Notes: generated by a model not told the origin, from the letters alone. A stretch of DNA of 64,000 nucleotides from Pelomonas sp039929605 (GCF_039929605.1 NZ_JBDSQX010000101.1:1-64000); one strand, 5' to 3'. Positions 30,940-40,206 are shown, counted from the stretch's first letter. Numbers and translations: made by a program.

Positions 30940-31674
30940 TCAGCCGGCCATCGGCACGTACACGTAGCCGACGTTTCTCACCGTCTTGATGACCTCCGGC
31001 TTGTCCGGGTTGCGCTCCACCTTGCGGCGCAGGCGCATAACGCGCAGGTCGATGCTGCGGTCGAAGACGTCCCAGCCGCGGTTGTGCGCCTGCTCCATGA
31101 TCTGGTCGCGGTTCAGCGGGCGGTTGGGGTGGCGCGCAAACAAGGCCAGCAGATCGAACTCGGCGGCGGTGATGTCGATCTCCGCGCCGTCCGCGCCGAA
31201 GAGCTTGCGGCTCGCCATGTCGAGCTGGCAGGGGCCGAACGGCATGCGCTCCACGTCCACCTCGGCGGCCACCGCTGCTGGCGGGGCCGTGACCTGCAGG
31301 CGGCGCAGCACCGCGCGCACGCGGGCCAGCAGTTCGCGCAACTCGAAGGGCTTGGCGATGTAGTCGTCGGCGCCCACCTCCAGGCCGACGATGCGGTCGA
31401 TGGCCTCGCCAGCCGTCGTCAGCATCAGCACGGCCAGGCGTGGGTGGGCTTCGCGCAGCGCGCGGGCCAGGGACAGGCCGTTCTCCCCGGGCATGTTGAT
31501 GTCCAGCACGGCCACGTCGGGCACGCGCTCCGCAACCAGCGCGCGAGCAGCGGCGGCGTTTTCGGCCTGCATGACCTCGAAGCCGTTGCGGCCGAAGTAC
31601 TCGGCCAGCAAGGCGCGCAATTCGGGCTCGTCGTCGACGAGCAGTACGGTGGCAGTGGCGGAGGTGTCAGGCAT
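30940..31674 (-). CDS. OmpR/PhoB-family response regulator
   Basis: This 244-residue protein has a receiver domain (LLVDDEPELR, phospho-acceptor Asp58 in AVLDINMPGENG, Lys in IAKPFEL) and a winged-helix output domain ending VIKTVRNVGYVYVP. It is a DNA-binding regulator. The ATG at 31674 gives the standard N-terminus; an upstream ATG at 31734 adds an unlike 20 residues. No kinase is adjacent on the same strand. The hybrid kinase at 32489 is nearby but divergent and has its own receiver. Confidence 0.9.
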   Translation of the reverse strand: MPDTSATATVLLVDDEPELRALLAEYFGRNGFEVMQAENAAAARALVAERVPDVAVLDINMPGENGLSLARALREAHPRLAVLMLTTAGEAIDRIVGLEVGADDYIAKPFELRELLARVRAVLRRLQVTAPPAAVAAEVDVERMPFGPCQLDMASRKLFGADGAEIDITAAEFDLLALFARHPNRPLNRDQIMEQAHNRGWDVFDRSIDLRVMRLRRKVERNPDKPEVIKTVRNVGYVYVPMAG

Positions 31675-31806
31675 GGCGGCGAATGATAGGCAGGCCCTGT
31701 AGCTCCCGGCGCGACGTTGAAACAAACGCAACACAAGGCGGGCAACGCTGAAGCCGGGCTGAAACGCGCGCTGTCGACAGTCCTGTCACCGAACCGGAGC
31801 ACCGCC

Positions 31807-32013
31807 ATGAACTTCCGCAGCGACAACCTTCATACCGACTGGCCCGACACGATGGCCATGATTTTCCGCAGCGAGGCCTTTGCCGAAGACCTCGATGACA
31901 GCTACGAAGCCCCGGCTGCTCCTTCCGGCGCTTGGCACTCGCTCGAGCGCCTCGTTGCTGCGGTGCCGCTGCTGTGCATCTTTGCTCCCGTTGCCGACGC
32001 CTATCTCAGCTGA
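31807..32013 (+). CDS. Small hypothetical protein
   Basis: This 68-residue protein begins MNFRSDNLHTDWPDTMAMIF and ends with a hydrophobic stretch (LVAAVPLLCIFAPVADAYLS), possibly a peripheral membrane helix. No family is recognised. It lies 11 bases before the globin gene on the same strand and is probably co-transcribed with it. The start was chosen at the ATG after GGAGCACCGCC. Confidence 0.5.
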   Translation: MNFRSDNLHTDWPDTMAMIFRSEAFAEDLDDSYEAPAAPSGAWHSLERLVAAVPLLCIFAPVADAYLS

Positions 32014-32024
32014 AAGACCTCCCC

Positions 32025-32450
32025 ATGACCCCGCACCAGATCCACCTCATCCGCAGCAGCTTCGAGCCGCTCAAGCCCCTGGCCGCCACGGTCGCCGCGG
32101 CTTTCTACGCGCAGCTTTTTGCCCGCGACCCTGCCCTGCGCGCCCTCTTCCGCGGCGGCGACATGCACGAGCAGGGTGAGCGCTTGATGCAGATGCTCAG
32201 CGCCGCCATCGATCTGCTGGACCGGCCTGGCGCCCTGATCCCGGTGCTGCTGCGCCTGGGGCAGCGACACGTCGACTACGGTGTCGCGAGTGAGCACTAC
32301 GACAGCGTCGGCGCCGCACTGCTGGACACGCTGGCCGCCGGCCTGGGCGACGGCTTCACGGCCGAGGTGCGCGAGGCCTGGACAACGATGTACGGCTTCG
32401 TGGCCCGCAAGATGCAAGAAGGCGCCGTATCGGCCGTCCTGGCAGCCTGA
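32025..32450 (+). CDS. Single-domain globin
   Basis: This 141-residue protein matches the bacterial single-domain haemoglobin / flavohaemoglobin globin module: B10 Tyr in AAAFYAQLF, CD1 Phe in LRALFRGG, E7 Gln in MHEQGERLM, and proximal His82 in LGQRHVDYG. These residues favour oxygen and nitric-oxide chemistry; NO dioxygenation or oxygen sensing is likely. No reductase domain is attached. It follows a 68-residue small gene and is followed 38 bases later by a PAS hybrid kinase, so a redox or gas-sensing operon is possible (inference). Confidence 0.85.
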   Translation: MTPHQIHLIRSSFEPLKPLAATVAAAFYAQLFARDPALRALFRGGDMHEQGERLMQMLSAAIDLLDRPGALIPVLLRLGQRHVDYGVASEHYDSVGAALLDTLAAGLGDGFTAEVREAWTTMYGFVARKMQEGAVSAVLAA

Positions 32451-32488
32451 CCGTCCTGATTTGCGGAGCGTCCTTATCATCGGCCGCG

Positions 32489-34480
32489 ATGACAGAAGAC
32501 ATCCATTTCCACCCCACGCCCGACGCCGGCGAGGGCGAGCTCAGCTCGGTGCTGCAGGCCACGCTGCCGCTGCTGTCGCAATTGCTGGAGGCCGTGCCGG
32601 CGCGCGTCGTCGTCATCGACGTGGGCGAGCGCCTCGTCTGGGCCAACCAGGAGTTCTTCCGCTTCACGCGGCTGCACCCCAAGCAGGTGCTGACCCAACG
32701 CATCAGCCGCATCATCGGCGAGGCGGCCTACGCCAGTTATACGGCCGTGCGCCCGCGCTTGGCCAGTGGCCAGACCGTGGCCTGGGAGGGCTGGACGGAG
32801 TTGGCCGGCATGGGCCGGCGCTACATGCGCGAACACCTCGTGCCGGTGGACCTGCGCGGCGGCGTGCCGCAGGCCACGGTGGTCATGAGTCTGGACCTGA
32901 CCGAGCTGAAGAAGCGCGATGCCGAGCTGTCGGCCAAAGTGGCGGAGCTGGAAGCCACGGAGGCGCTCAAGTCCTCCATCTTCGACAACGCGATGGCGGC
33001 CCTGGTGTCGACGGACGAGACCGGCCACATCGTCGAGTTCAACCCGGCGGCGGTGACCATGTTCGGCATCGTGCGCGAGCAGGCGCTGGGCCGCTCGGTG
33101 GCCGACGTGATGATCCCGCCGCGCCTGCGCGAGGCCCACAACGCCGGCATGGCCCGCGTGACGGCCGGCGGTGAACAGCGCCTGATGGGCCGGCGCATCG
33201 AGATGACCGCCCTGCGCGCCGATGGCAGCGAGTTCCCCATCGAGATGCTGCTGTGGCGCACCGCCGTGGGCAACCAGACCTTCTACACCGCGTCGCTGTT
33301 CGACCTGTCGGAGCGCGAGGCCGCGCACAGCCAGATCGAGCGCCAACGCGAGGCGCTGCGCCAGAGCGAGAAGCTCACCGCCATGGGCAGCCTGCTGGCG
33401 GGCGTGGCGCATGAGCTGAACAACCCGCTGTCCATCGTCATGGGCCGCGCGGCGCTGCTGGCCGAGAAGCTGAGCGACAACCCGCTGGCCGCCGACGCCC
33501 AGCGCATTCACGAGGCCGCCGAGCGCTGCGGCCGCATCGTGCGCACCTTCCTGAACATGGCGCGCAGCCGCCCGGCCAACCGCAGCGAGGTGGCGCTGAA
33601 CGACCTTGCCACGGCGGCCATCGACATGCTCGGTTATGTGCTGCGCAGCCACGGCATCGCCGTCACGCTGGACCTGCTGCCGGGCCTGCCGCCAGTCAAG
33701 GCCGATGCCGACCAGATCGGCCAGATCGTGCTCAACCTCATCGTCAATGCGCAGCAGGCGCTGGGCGCGCGCGACCACGGCCGGCGCCTCACCGTCTCCA
33801 CCGGTGTGGCGCCCATGACCGACGGCGACCGCCGCCGCACGCCTCGCGTGTGGATGCGCGTGCGCGACAACGGCCCCGGCATCGCGCCGGAGTTGCGCGA
33901 GCGCGTCTTCGAGCCCTTTTTCACGACCAAGAGCGAGGGCGTGGGCACGGGCCTCGGCCTGGCCGTGTCGCGCTCCATCGCGCGCGAACACGGCGGCGAG
34001 CTGACGGTGCAGGATGACGGCGCCGGGGCCTGCTTCTGCCTGCAGATGCCCGTCAGCGGCGAGCCCGAGGCCACCGAGACTGAGCCCGTGCCGCTGGCCG
34101 ATGCCAACGAGATCAGCGCCCGCCTGCTCGTCGTCGACGACGAGCCGGAGATCGCCGAGCTGATCGGCGAGATGCTGGCCGGTGCGGGCTACGAGGTCAT
34201 GACGGCCGAGTCCGGCGCTGTGGCGCTGGCCATGCTGGCCGAGGCGCGCTTTGACGCCATCGTCAGCGACCTGCACATGCCCGAGCTGGACGGCGCCGGC
34301 CTGTGGCGCGAGGTCAAGCGCACGCATCCGGCGCTGGCGCGGCGCATGCTCTTCGTCACCGGCGACACGCTGTCGCCCACGGCCCGGCAATTCCTCGACG
34401 AGGCGCGCTGCGACCGCCTGAACAAGCCGTTTGCGAAGGCCGAATTGCTGGCCCGCGTCGCCGCCCTTTTGCAGGGCTGA
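32489..34480 (+). CDS. PAS hybrid histidine kinase with C-terminal receiver
   Basis: The 663-residue protein has two PAS-like domains (about residues 30-145 and 165-285), a short coiled coil, a HisKA domain with phospho-acceptor His308 in GVAHELNNPLSIV, a HATPase domain (NLIVNAQQAL, DNGPGIAPE, GTGLGLAVSRS) and a C-terminal receiver with Asp594 in IVSDLHMPELDG. There are no membrane helices, so it is a cytoplasmic sensor. It is likely in one transcript with the globin gene, raising the possibility of a gas or redox signal. Its phosphate may pass to a separate Hpt or regulator not identified here. Confidence 0.9.
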   Translation: MTEDIHFHPTPDAGEGELSSVLQATLPLLSQLLEAVPARVVVIDVGERLVWANQEFFRFTRLHPKQVLTQRISRIIGEAAYASYTAVRPRLASGQTVAWEGWTELAGMGRRYMREHLVPVDLRGGVPQATVVMSLDLTELKKRDAELSAKVAELEATEALKSSIFDNAMAALVSTDETGHIVEFNPAAVTMFGIVREQALGRSVADVMIPPRLREAHNAGMARVTAGGEQRLMGRRIEMTALRADGSEFPIEMLLWRTAVGNQTFYTASLFDLSEREAAHSQIERQREALRQSEKLTAMGSLLAGVAHELNNPLSIVMGRAALLAEKLSDNPLAADAQRIHEAAERCGRIVRTFLNMARSRPANRSEVALNDLATAAIDMLGYVLRSHGIAVTLDLLPGLPPVKADADQIGQIVLNLIVNAQQALGARDHGRRLTVSTGVAPMTDGDRRRTPRVWMRVRDNGPGIAPELRERVFEPFFTTKSEGVGTGLGLAVSRSIAREHGGELTVQDDGAGACFCLQMPVSGEPEATETEPVPLADANEISARLLVVDDEPEIAELIGEMLAGAGYEVMTAESGAVALAMLAEARFDAIVSDLHMPELDGAGLWREVKRTHPALARRMLFVTGDTLSPTARQFLDEARCDRLNKPFAKAELLARVAALLQG

Positions 34481-34612
34481 TACGGATCTGATGCCCCGGT
34501 GCGGCAACCATAATCGCCGCACAACGCCCCAAGAGCATCTGGAGACAAGGCGATGCACGCCGAAACCGCGACGCCTTGGGGCAGTTCGGGACTGAATTGA
34601 AAACCAAGCAAG

Positions 34613-34680
34613 GCCACAGAGGCACAGAGACACAGAGAGGGCGTCATTTGTCCTCCTCTGTGTCTCTGTGCCTCTGTGGC
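34613..34680. repeat. CACAGAG-type perfect palindrome before matB
   Basis: Arms of 25 bp at 34613-34637 and 34656-34680 are perfectly complementary, with an 18-base loop. Each arm is built of CACAGAG-like units (GCCACAGAGGCACAGAG at the outer end). It is a sister of the element at 13548-13623. Its position, between the kinase stop and the matB start, suggests a terminator or an inserted repeat. Confidence 0.7.
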
Positions 34681-34703
34681 TGTGTTCTGAAGCAGCCCCC
34701 GAG

Positions 34704-36206
34704 ATGAACCTCTATTCCGCCCTGCGCGCCAGCTTTCCGGCCGACCTCGATTCGACCGCCATCGACCACGACGGCGCGCTGTATTCCTGGCGCGACCTGG
34801 AATGTGGCAGCGCGATGCTGGCCAACTGGCTGGGCAGGCTGGACCTGGCCCCAGGCAGCCGCGTCGCCGTGCACACGGACAAGAGCGTCGAGGGGCTGAT
34901 GCTGTATCTGGCGGTGCTGCGCGCGGGCTTCGTCTACTTGCCGCTGAACCCGGCCTACCAGGCCAGTGAGCTGGAGCACTTCATCAGCGACGCGGCGCCG
35001 GGCGTCGTCGTCTGCGCGGGGCGCAACTTCGGCTGGGTCAGCAAGCTGGCCTTCCAGCGCGGCGTGCGCTGGGTGTTCACGCTTGACGACGACCGCCGCG
35101 GCACGCTGCTGGACCGCGCGGCGCAGATGCCGCTGACCCATGAGCCCGTCCCGCGCGAGCCCGGCGACCTCGCCGCCATCCTGTACACCAGCGGCACGAC
35201 CGGGCGCAGCAAGGGCGCGATGCTGAGCCACGGCAACCTGCTGAGCAACGCGCAGACGCTGCAGACCTTCTGGGATTGGCGGCGCGATGACGTGCTCTTG
35301 CACGCGCTGCCCATCTTCCACGTCCACGGCCTGTTCGTCGCCTCGCACGGCGCGCTGCTGAACGGCAGCCGCATGCTGAGGTTCAACAAGTTCGACGCCA
35401 CGGCCGTGGCCCGCCGCCTGCCCGAGGCGACCGTCTTCATGGGCGTGCCCACGCTCTACGTGCGATTGCTGCAGGAGAAGGCGCTGGACACGCGCAACGT
35501 GCGCCTCGTCATCAGCGGCTCGGCGCCCCTGCTCATCGAGACCTGGCGCGACTGGCAGGCGCGCACCGGCCACCTCATCCTGGAGCGCTACGGCATGAGC
35601 GAGACGCTTATGCTGACGTCCAACCCTTGCCGGCCCGAAGACGGGGACCGCATCGGCGGCACGGTGGGCAAGCCGCTGCCCGGCGTCGGCCTGCGCATCC
35701 TGCGCGACGACGGCGGGCCTTGCGCGGCGCACGAGATCGGCCACGTGCAGGTGCGCGGCCGCAACGTCTTCAGCGGCTACTGGCAGATGCCCGAGAAGAC
35801 GGCCGAGGAGTTCACGGCCGATGGCTGGTTCAAGACCGGCGACGTCGGCCGCGTCGATGCCAACGGCTACCTGACGCTGATCGGCCGCAGCAAGGACCTC
35901 ATCATCAGCGGCGGCTTCAACGTCTACCCGGCGGAGGTGGAGGGCTTCCTGAACGAGCTGCCCGGCGTGGGTGAATCGGCCGTCATCGGCGTGCCGCACG
36001 CCGACTTCGGCGAGGCCGTCGTTGCCGTCATCACGGCCCTGGGCCAGCCACCCGACCCCGAGGCGCTGATCCGCGAGCTGAAGGGCCGCATCGCCGGCTT
36101 CAAGGTGCCCAAGCGCGTCATCGTCGTGGCCGAGCTGCCGCGCAACGCGATGGGCAAGGTGCAGAAAAAACTGCTGCGCGAGCAGTACACAGGGTTGTTT
36201 GCATAA
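34704..36206 (+). CDS. matB: Malonyl-CoA synthetase (AMP-binding)
   Basis: This 500-residue protein is an acyl-adenylating enzyme closest to MatB, which makes malonyl-CoA from malonate, CoA and ATP. Visible segments are the P-loop ILYTSGTTGRSKGAMLSH, HALPIFHVHGLFVA, the RYGMSET motif, WFKTGDVG, and the C-terminal LPRNAMGKVQKKLL with the catalytic Lys. EKSVEG-like text near residue 60 (TDKSVEGLMLYLAVLRAG) matches MatB. The start at 34704 (MNLYSALR) was chosen because upstream codons lie in the palindrome. No malonate carboxylase or transporter genes are adjacent. Confidence 0.88.
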   Translation: MNLYSALRASFPADLDSTAIDHDGALYSWRDLECGSAMLANWLGRLDLAPGSRVAVHTDKSVEGLMLYLAVLRAGFVYLPLNPAYQASELEHFISDAAPGVVVCAGRNFGWVSKLAFQRGVRWVFTLDDDRRGTLLDRAAQMPLTHEPVPREPGDLAAILYTSGTTGRSKGAMLSHGNLLSNAQTLQTFWDWRRDDVLLHALPIFHVHGLFVASHGALLNGSRMLRFNKFDATAVARRLPEATVFMGVPTLYVRLLQEKALDTRNVRLVISGSAPLLIETWRDWQARTGHLILERYGMSETLMLTSNPCRPEDGDRIGGTVGKPLPGVGLRILRDDGGPCAAHEIGHVQVRGRNVFSGYWQMPEKTAEEFTADGWFKTGDVGRVDANGYLTLIGRSKDLIISGGFNVYPAEVEGFLNELPGVGESAVIGVPHADFGEAVVAVITALGQPPDPEALIRELKGRIAGFKVPKRVIVVAELPRNAMGKVQKKLLREQYTGLFA

Positions 36207-36269
36207 AACTGTCGCACTCAGACTAAACGCACGGCAGCATTCGGCGACAGACGTTCGCCACACAGCTTT

Positions 36270-36548
36270 ATGGCAAACAAAGAACATCCTTTTTCAATCA
36301 CCGCGCTGAAATCCAAGGCTCAAGTGGTTCGCCAAGTGGCATGCGAACAAGGTTTAGCTTTCGATGAGGAAGCCGTGGCCGGCGAGGACGATGCACTCCG
36401 CTTCAATTTCGCCCCGGTGGACGACGTGACGAGTCGCAAATTTCTTTCTTCTATTCCGCGCGGCGTGTACTACTTCCGTGCGATTGTTGTTGGCAGCTCA
36501 TTGCCGAACGACGTCGCCAAGGTGCTAGGCCCGCCGTTCAGCTCGTAG
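36270..36548 (+). CDS. Small hypothetical protein of lower GC
   Basis: This 92-residue protein starts MANKEHPFSITALKSKAQVV and contains DDALRFNFAPVDDVTSRKF and GVYYFRAIVVGSS. No family is recognised. Its codons are richer in A and T than those of its neighbours, suggesting horizontal origin. It lies between matB and a repeat array, and its last codons abut the first repeat unit. Confidence 0.45.
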   Translation: MANKEHPFSITALKSKAQVVRQVACEQGLAFDEEAVAGEDDALRFNFAPVDDVTSRKFLSSIPRGVYYFRAIVVGSSLPNDVAKVLGPPFSS

Positions 36549-37060
36549 GTTAGGGTGAGCGCAGAGAACCCCAACGCCGAAGACATCCCGCATTGTTGGG
36601 ATGCTTTCTCGCAAGGCTGGCGTCTCAACACTGCATTGCCGGGAGTCCCGCCCGGCGGCGGGGTAACTTTCTTCTGCGGGGCCAGAAGAAAGTCACCAAA
36701 GAAGAGGCCCTGAATCCGCACTCCAGCGGCGTTGCGGGCTTGGCTTTGAGCCATGCCCACACGCGACCCGCTGCGCTCTCGCTGCTGTCCCTGTGACGAG
36801 CACCAGCCATCGTCCCTTCACGCCGCTTAACGCCGGCTGCACGCCGGGCTCACCAGAAATTCCGAATGCAGCGTCGCTCGGGCGACGTCGCCGTCATCAC
36901 GCCGCTGGGCCAGCCCGACCCGCAGCTCGGTAGGTTGGGGTGAACGCAGAGAACCCCAACACTGAGTACCTGCCGCTTCGTTGCGGGCTGGCGTCTGAAC
37001 GCTGCATTGCCGGGAGTCCCGCCCGCCGGGGCGGACCCCCGGCAGCTCGGCACCGGGTCA
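36541..37060. repeat. Intergenic repeat array (one full and one partial cassette arm)
   Basis: Two direct copies of a unit starting near GTAGGTT(A/G)GGGTGA-CGCAGAGAACCCC occur at 36541-36654 and 36926-37030; both lead into CTGCATTGCCGGGAGTCCCG. The first continues through the ACTTTCTTCTG hairpin (36666-36693), AGAGGCCCTGAATCCGCA and CGCTTAACGC blocks as in the palindromes at 20301 and 55575, but without the mirrored arm. I see no supportable gene in 36549-37096. Confidence 0.65.
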
Positions 37061-37096
37061 CAAGGCTCATCGCAAAGCAACCCACAAACCACCAAG

Positions 37097-37594
37097 TCAG
37101 CAGTTAACCCCCGCCTTCACCTCACCCAACGCCAGCTGCAACACCCTCGCATCGCTGCTGGCTCGGTGCCGCTTCAGCTGCTGCCGCGCACGCACCGCCT
37201 CGGTGACGCCCTTCCAGCGTTGCGCCTCATCCTCGCTGAGCAGCTTGCGCAGGTCGTCCAGCCGGAAGCCGATGCGCAGCTCGACCGCCTCGTACAGCCG
37301 CGCCAGCCAGGTGTAGTCGTGGCCCCAGCCGTCGCAGAAGACGGTCTGGCCGCGCAGCCGCACGTTGAGCTGCTCAGCCATCCAGCGCGCCGGCCGGCCG
37401 TGAGTGCTCAGCAGCTCGCGACTGATGCCGTGCAGGGCTTCGGCGCTGTCGTCCCAGTGCAGCCAGTCGGCCTCGGGCTGGATGAGGCTGCAGAACAGCC
37501 CGCCCTGGCCGTCGCTGAAGCCGATCTCGATGGGATAGCTGCCGCGACCGAAACCGGAGGCTTCGATGTCGAGGATGGTGGGCAACGGGTCCAT
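37097..37594 (-). CDS. DnaQ-like 3'-5' exonuclease
   Basis: This 165-residue protein begins with the exonuclease I motif ILDIEASGFG (catalytic Asp and Glu) and continues with PIEIGFSD, then HGISRELL, a WGHDYTWL segment (motif II-like) and SSDARVLQLAL (motif III-like, with the catalytic Asp). It belongs to the RNase T / DnaQ superfamily; whether it trims RNA or DNA is unclear. The ATG at 37594 gives the standard start. It lies four bases after the stop of the EcsC-like gene and is surely co-transcribed with it. Confidence 0.75.
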   Translation of the reverse strand: MDPLPTILDIEASGFGRGSYPIEIGFSDGQGGLFCSLIQPEADWLHWDDSAEALHGISRELLSTHGRPARWMAEQLNVRLRGQTVFCDGWGHDYTWLARLYEAVELRIGFRLDDLRKLLSEDEAQRWKGVTEAVRARQQLKRHRASSDARVLQLALGEVKAGVNC

Positions 37595-37598
37595 CAAG

Positions 37599-38183
37599 TC
37601 ACACAGGGTTGTCGATGACGCCTTCGCGCTCGAAGAGCTGCAGTGCGGCACGGCCGACCTGGCGGGTATCCCACCAGGCATAGGCGCCCACGCCGGCGGC
37701 GCCCACCAGCGGCACCCAGCGCGACAGCGCCTTGCCCACCACCTTGCGGCCCAGCTGCATGCCCACGGCCCCGGCCACCTTCTGCAACACGGCCTGGGCG
37801 GCCGGGCGCACGATGACGCGCTCGCCCACGCGCACGGTCAGGTCACGCAGCGCCTGCGCGGCCGTGTGGCGAAACAGGCACCACAGCATCTGCGTGGGGC
37901 CGAGCTCGGCACTGCGGCCGTAGAGGGCGGCGATGTCGGCCACCAACTGGCGCTGGATGTGCCACACGGCCAGCATCTCCGGCGCAATGGTGGCCCAGCC
38001 CAGCGGCCCGAGCGGCAGGGCCAGCGCGCCAGCGGCCAGCGCGGCCTTGGACGCCGCGCTCTCGATGGCCTTGGCCGCCGCGTCGGCCGGCCTGGCGCTG
38101 ACGGTGAACTCGGGCTCGGGCGACCGCGCCACCAGGGCCAGCACCCTCTCACCCAGATTTCCCAGTTTTGCTTCCTGCTTCAT
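37599..38183 (-). CDS. EcsC-family protein
   Basis: This 194-residue protein resembles the EcsC family, with an Ala-rich hydrophobic segment (ALAAGALALPLGPLGWATIAPE), WHIQRQLVADIAALYG, a basic middle part and a C-terminal GAAGVGAYAWWDTRQVGRAA glycine/aromatic segment. The family is common in bacteria; EcsC of Bacillus is linked to an ABC exporter, but the molecular role is unknown. It is the first gene of a two-gene unit with a DnaQ-like exonuclease. It is divergent from the hydroxyproline operon, with a 160-base intergenic region. Confidence 0.75.
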   Translation of the reverse strand: MKQEAKLGNLGERVLALVARSPEPEFTVSARPADAAAKAIESAASKAALAAGALALPLGPLGWATIAPEMLAVWHIQRQLVADIAALYGRSAELGPTQMLWCLFRHTAAQALRDLTVRVGERVIVRPAAQAVLQKVAGAVGMQLGRKVVGKALSRWVPLVGAAGVGAYAWWDTRQVGRAALQLFEREGVIDNPV

Positions 38184-38343
38184 GCCCGTTCACTCCACCG
38201 CTGCCGAGACCGGCTGCACTTTCGCTGCCGCAGAACCCACAGAATGGCACAGACGCGCAAAGGTCGCGCCGGGCAGGCACCAGGCACTCGCCACGTTTGT
38301 CACTTGAGCGAACATCGGGCACCTCAGCGCAGGAGCCCCAGCG

Positions 38344-39258
38344 ATGCAGACCATCCAATGGCGCGGCGTCTTCCCCGCCGTCACGACCAAGTTCCACGCC
38401 GACGAAAGCCTCGATGCCGAGGGCACGGCGCGCCACATCGACTTCCAGATCCGCAACGGCATCCATGGCGTCGTCACCTGTGGCTCTCTCGGCGAAGCCA
38501 GCACGCTGACGCTGGACGAGAAGGTGCAGGTGGCGCGCATCGCGCTCGACGCCGCCGCCGGCCGCGTGCCGGTGTTGGGCACCGTGTCCGAGGGCAGCAC
38601 GCGCGAGGCGCTGCGCTACATCGACGCAGCGCTGAAGGCCGGCGTGGCCGGCTTCATGGTCATGCCCTCGGTCATCTACGTGGCCGATGCGCGCGAGGCC
38701 ATGGCCAATCTGCGCACGCTGGCGGCCGCCGCGCAAGCGCCGCTGCTGGTCTACAACAACCCGGTGGCCTACAAGGTCGACCTGCGGCCCGAACACTTCG
38801 CCGAACTGGCCGACTGCGCGCACATCGCCGCCATCAAGGAAAGCAGCGGCCTGACCCACCGCATCACCGACCTCCGCAACCTCTGCGGCGACCGCTACGC
38901 GCTCTTCATGGGCGTGGACGACCTCGCCTTCGAGGGGCTCGCCCTGGGCTGCGACGGCCTGCTGGCCGGCGTGGGCTGCGCCTTCCCGCGCGAGACGGTG
39001 GCGCTGTTCGACCTGGTGCAGGCAGGCCGCTGGCACGAGGCGCGCGCCATCTACCGCTGGATGACGCCGCTGTTGCACCTCGATGTCTCGACCAAGCTGG
39101 TGCAGAACTTGAAGCTCATCGATGCGCTGGTGGGCGTGGGCAGCGAGCACATGCGCCGCCCGCGGCTACCGCTGGTGGGCGCGGAGCGCGAGCACGTGCA
39201 GGCGCTGGTGGCCACGGCGCTGGCCACGCGGCCGGTGGAATGGCAGTCACAGGCCTGA
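38344..39258 (+). CDS. DapA-family 1-pyrroline-4-hydroxy-2-carboxylate deaminase (probable)
   Basis: This 304-residue protein has the DapA/N-acetylneuraminate-lyase TIM-barrel pattern, with GSLGEASTL (substrate carboxylate loop), catalytic Tyr137 in YNNPVAY and Schiff-base Lys165 in AAIKESSG. The neighbour 8 bases downstream is a 4-hydroxyproline 2-epimerase, so the likely reaction is deamination of 1-pyrroline-4-hydroxy-2-carboxylate to 2-oxoglutarate semialdehyde in hydroxyproline breakdown. AGGAG lies 11 bases before the start. The D-hydroxyproline dehydrogenase and semialdehyde dehydrogenase steps are not in the window. Confidence 0.82.
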   Translation: MQTIQWRGVFPAVTTKFHADESLDAEGTARHIDFQIRNGIHGVVTCGSLGEASTLTLDEKVQVARIALDAAAGRVPVLGTVSEGSTREALRYIDAALKAGVAGFMVMPSVIYVADAREAMANLRTLAAAAQAPLLVYNNPVAYKVDLRPEHFAELADCAHIAAIKESSGLTHRITDLRNLCGDRYALFMGVDDLAFEGLALGCDGLLAGVGCAFPRETVALFDLVQAGRWHEARAIYRWMTPLLHLDVSTKLVQNLKLIDALVGVGSEHMRRPRLPLVGAEREHVQALVATALATRPVEWQSQA

Positions 39259-39266
39259 GCCACCCC

Positions 39267-40193
39267 ATGCACTACCTCCACGTCATCGACTCGCACACCG
39301 GCGGCGAGCCCACACGGGTCGTCATCGACGGCTTCCCGAACCTCGGCGCGGGCTCGATGGCCGAGCGGCTGGAGCGCCTGCGCGTTGACCACGACCGCTA
39401 CCGCCGCGCCACGCTGCTGGAGCCGCGCGGCAGCGACGTGCTCGTCGGCGCCCTGCTCTGCGCGCCGCAAGACCCGGCACACACGGCCGGCGTGGTCTTC
39501 TTCAACAACGCCGGCTACCTGGGCATGTGCGGGCACGGCACGATCGGCCTGGTCGCGACGCTGGCGCATCTGGGGCGTATCCACACGGGCGAGCACGTCA
39601 TCGAGACGCCGGTGGGCGATGTACGCGCGACGCTGCACGAGGATGGCCGCGTGAGCGTGCGCAATGTGCCGGCCTACCGGCTGGCTGCCGATGTGGCCGT
39701 CACGCTGCAGACATCGACAGGAGGCCAGACGGTGACCGGCGACATCGCCTGGGGCGGTAACTGGTTCTTCCTGTGTGCCGACCATGGCCAGCTCATCGCG
39801 CCCGAACGGGTCGCGGCGCTGACCGACTTCACGGCGATGCTGCGCGAGGCACTGAATGCCCAGGGCCACCCCGAGGTCGACCACATCGAACTGTTTGCCG
39901 ACGACGTCGACGGCGCCGACAGCCGCAACTTCGTGCTCTGCCCCGGCAACGAGTACGACCGCTCGCCCTGCGGCACCGGCACCAGCGCCAAGCTGGCCTG
40001 CCTGGCTGCGGCCGCGAAGCTGCGGCCCGGCGAGGTGTGGCGCCAGGCCAGCGTCATCGGCAGCGTGTTCGAAGGCTGGTACGAAGTGGCCGGCGAACAA
40101 ATCATTCCGACCATTCGCGGCCAGGCCTTCATCAGCGCCGAGGCGACCTTGCTGATCGACCCGGCAGACCCGTTCGGCTGGGGCCTGCCCTAG
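39267..40193 (+). CDS. 4-hydroxyproline 2-epimerase (proline racemase family)
   Basis: This 308-residue protein starts MHYLHVIDSHTGGEPTRVV. The two catalytic cysteines are Cys88 in GMCGHG and Cys235 in DRSPCGTGTS, so both general acid/base residues are present and it should be a true epimerase rather than a dehydratase (which has a Thr). It converts trans-4-hydroxy-L-proline to cis-4-hydroxy-D-proline. It is co-transcribed with the deaminase just upstream and ends 13 bases before the convergent spermidine-synthase-like gene. Confidence 0.9.
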   Translation: MHYLHVIDSHTGGEPTRVVIDGFPNLGAGSMAERLERLRVDHDRYRRATLLEPRGSDVLVGALLCAPQDPAHTAGVVFFNNAGYLGMCGHGTIGLVATLAHLGRIHTGEHVIETPVGDVRATLHEDGRVSVRNVPAYRLAADVAVTLQTSTGGQTVTGDIAWGGNWFFLCADHGQLIAPERVAALTDFTAMLREALNAQGHPEVDHIELFADDVDGADSRNFVLCPGNEYDRSPCGTGTSAKLACLAAAAKLRPGEVWRQASVIGSVFEGWYEVAGEQIIPTIRGQAFISAEATLLIDPADPFGWGLP

Positions 40194-40206
40194 GGTCTCA
40201 GTACGC

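Noticed and set aside
28195..31686. 1163-residue plus-strand frame opposite the propeller-GGDEF gene
   Set aside because: No recognisable domain; the minus strand reads propeller blades and a perfect GGDEF motif.
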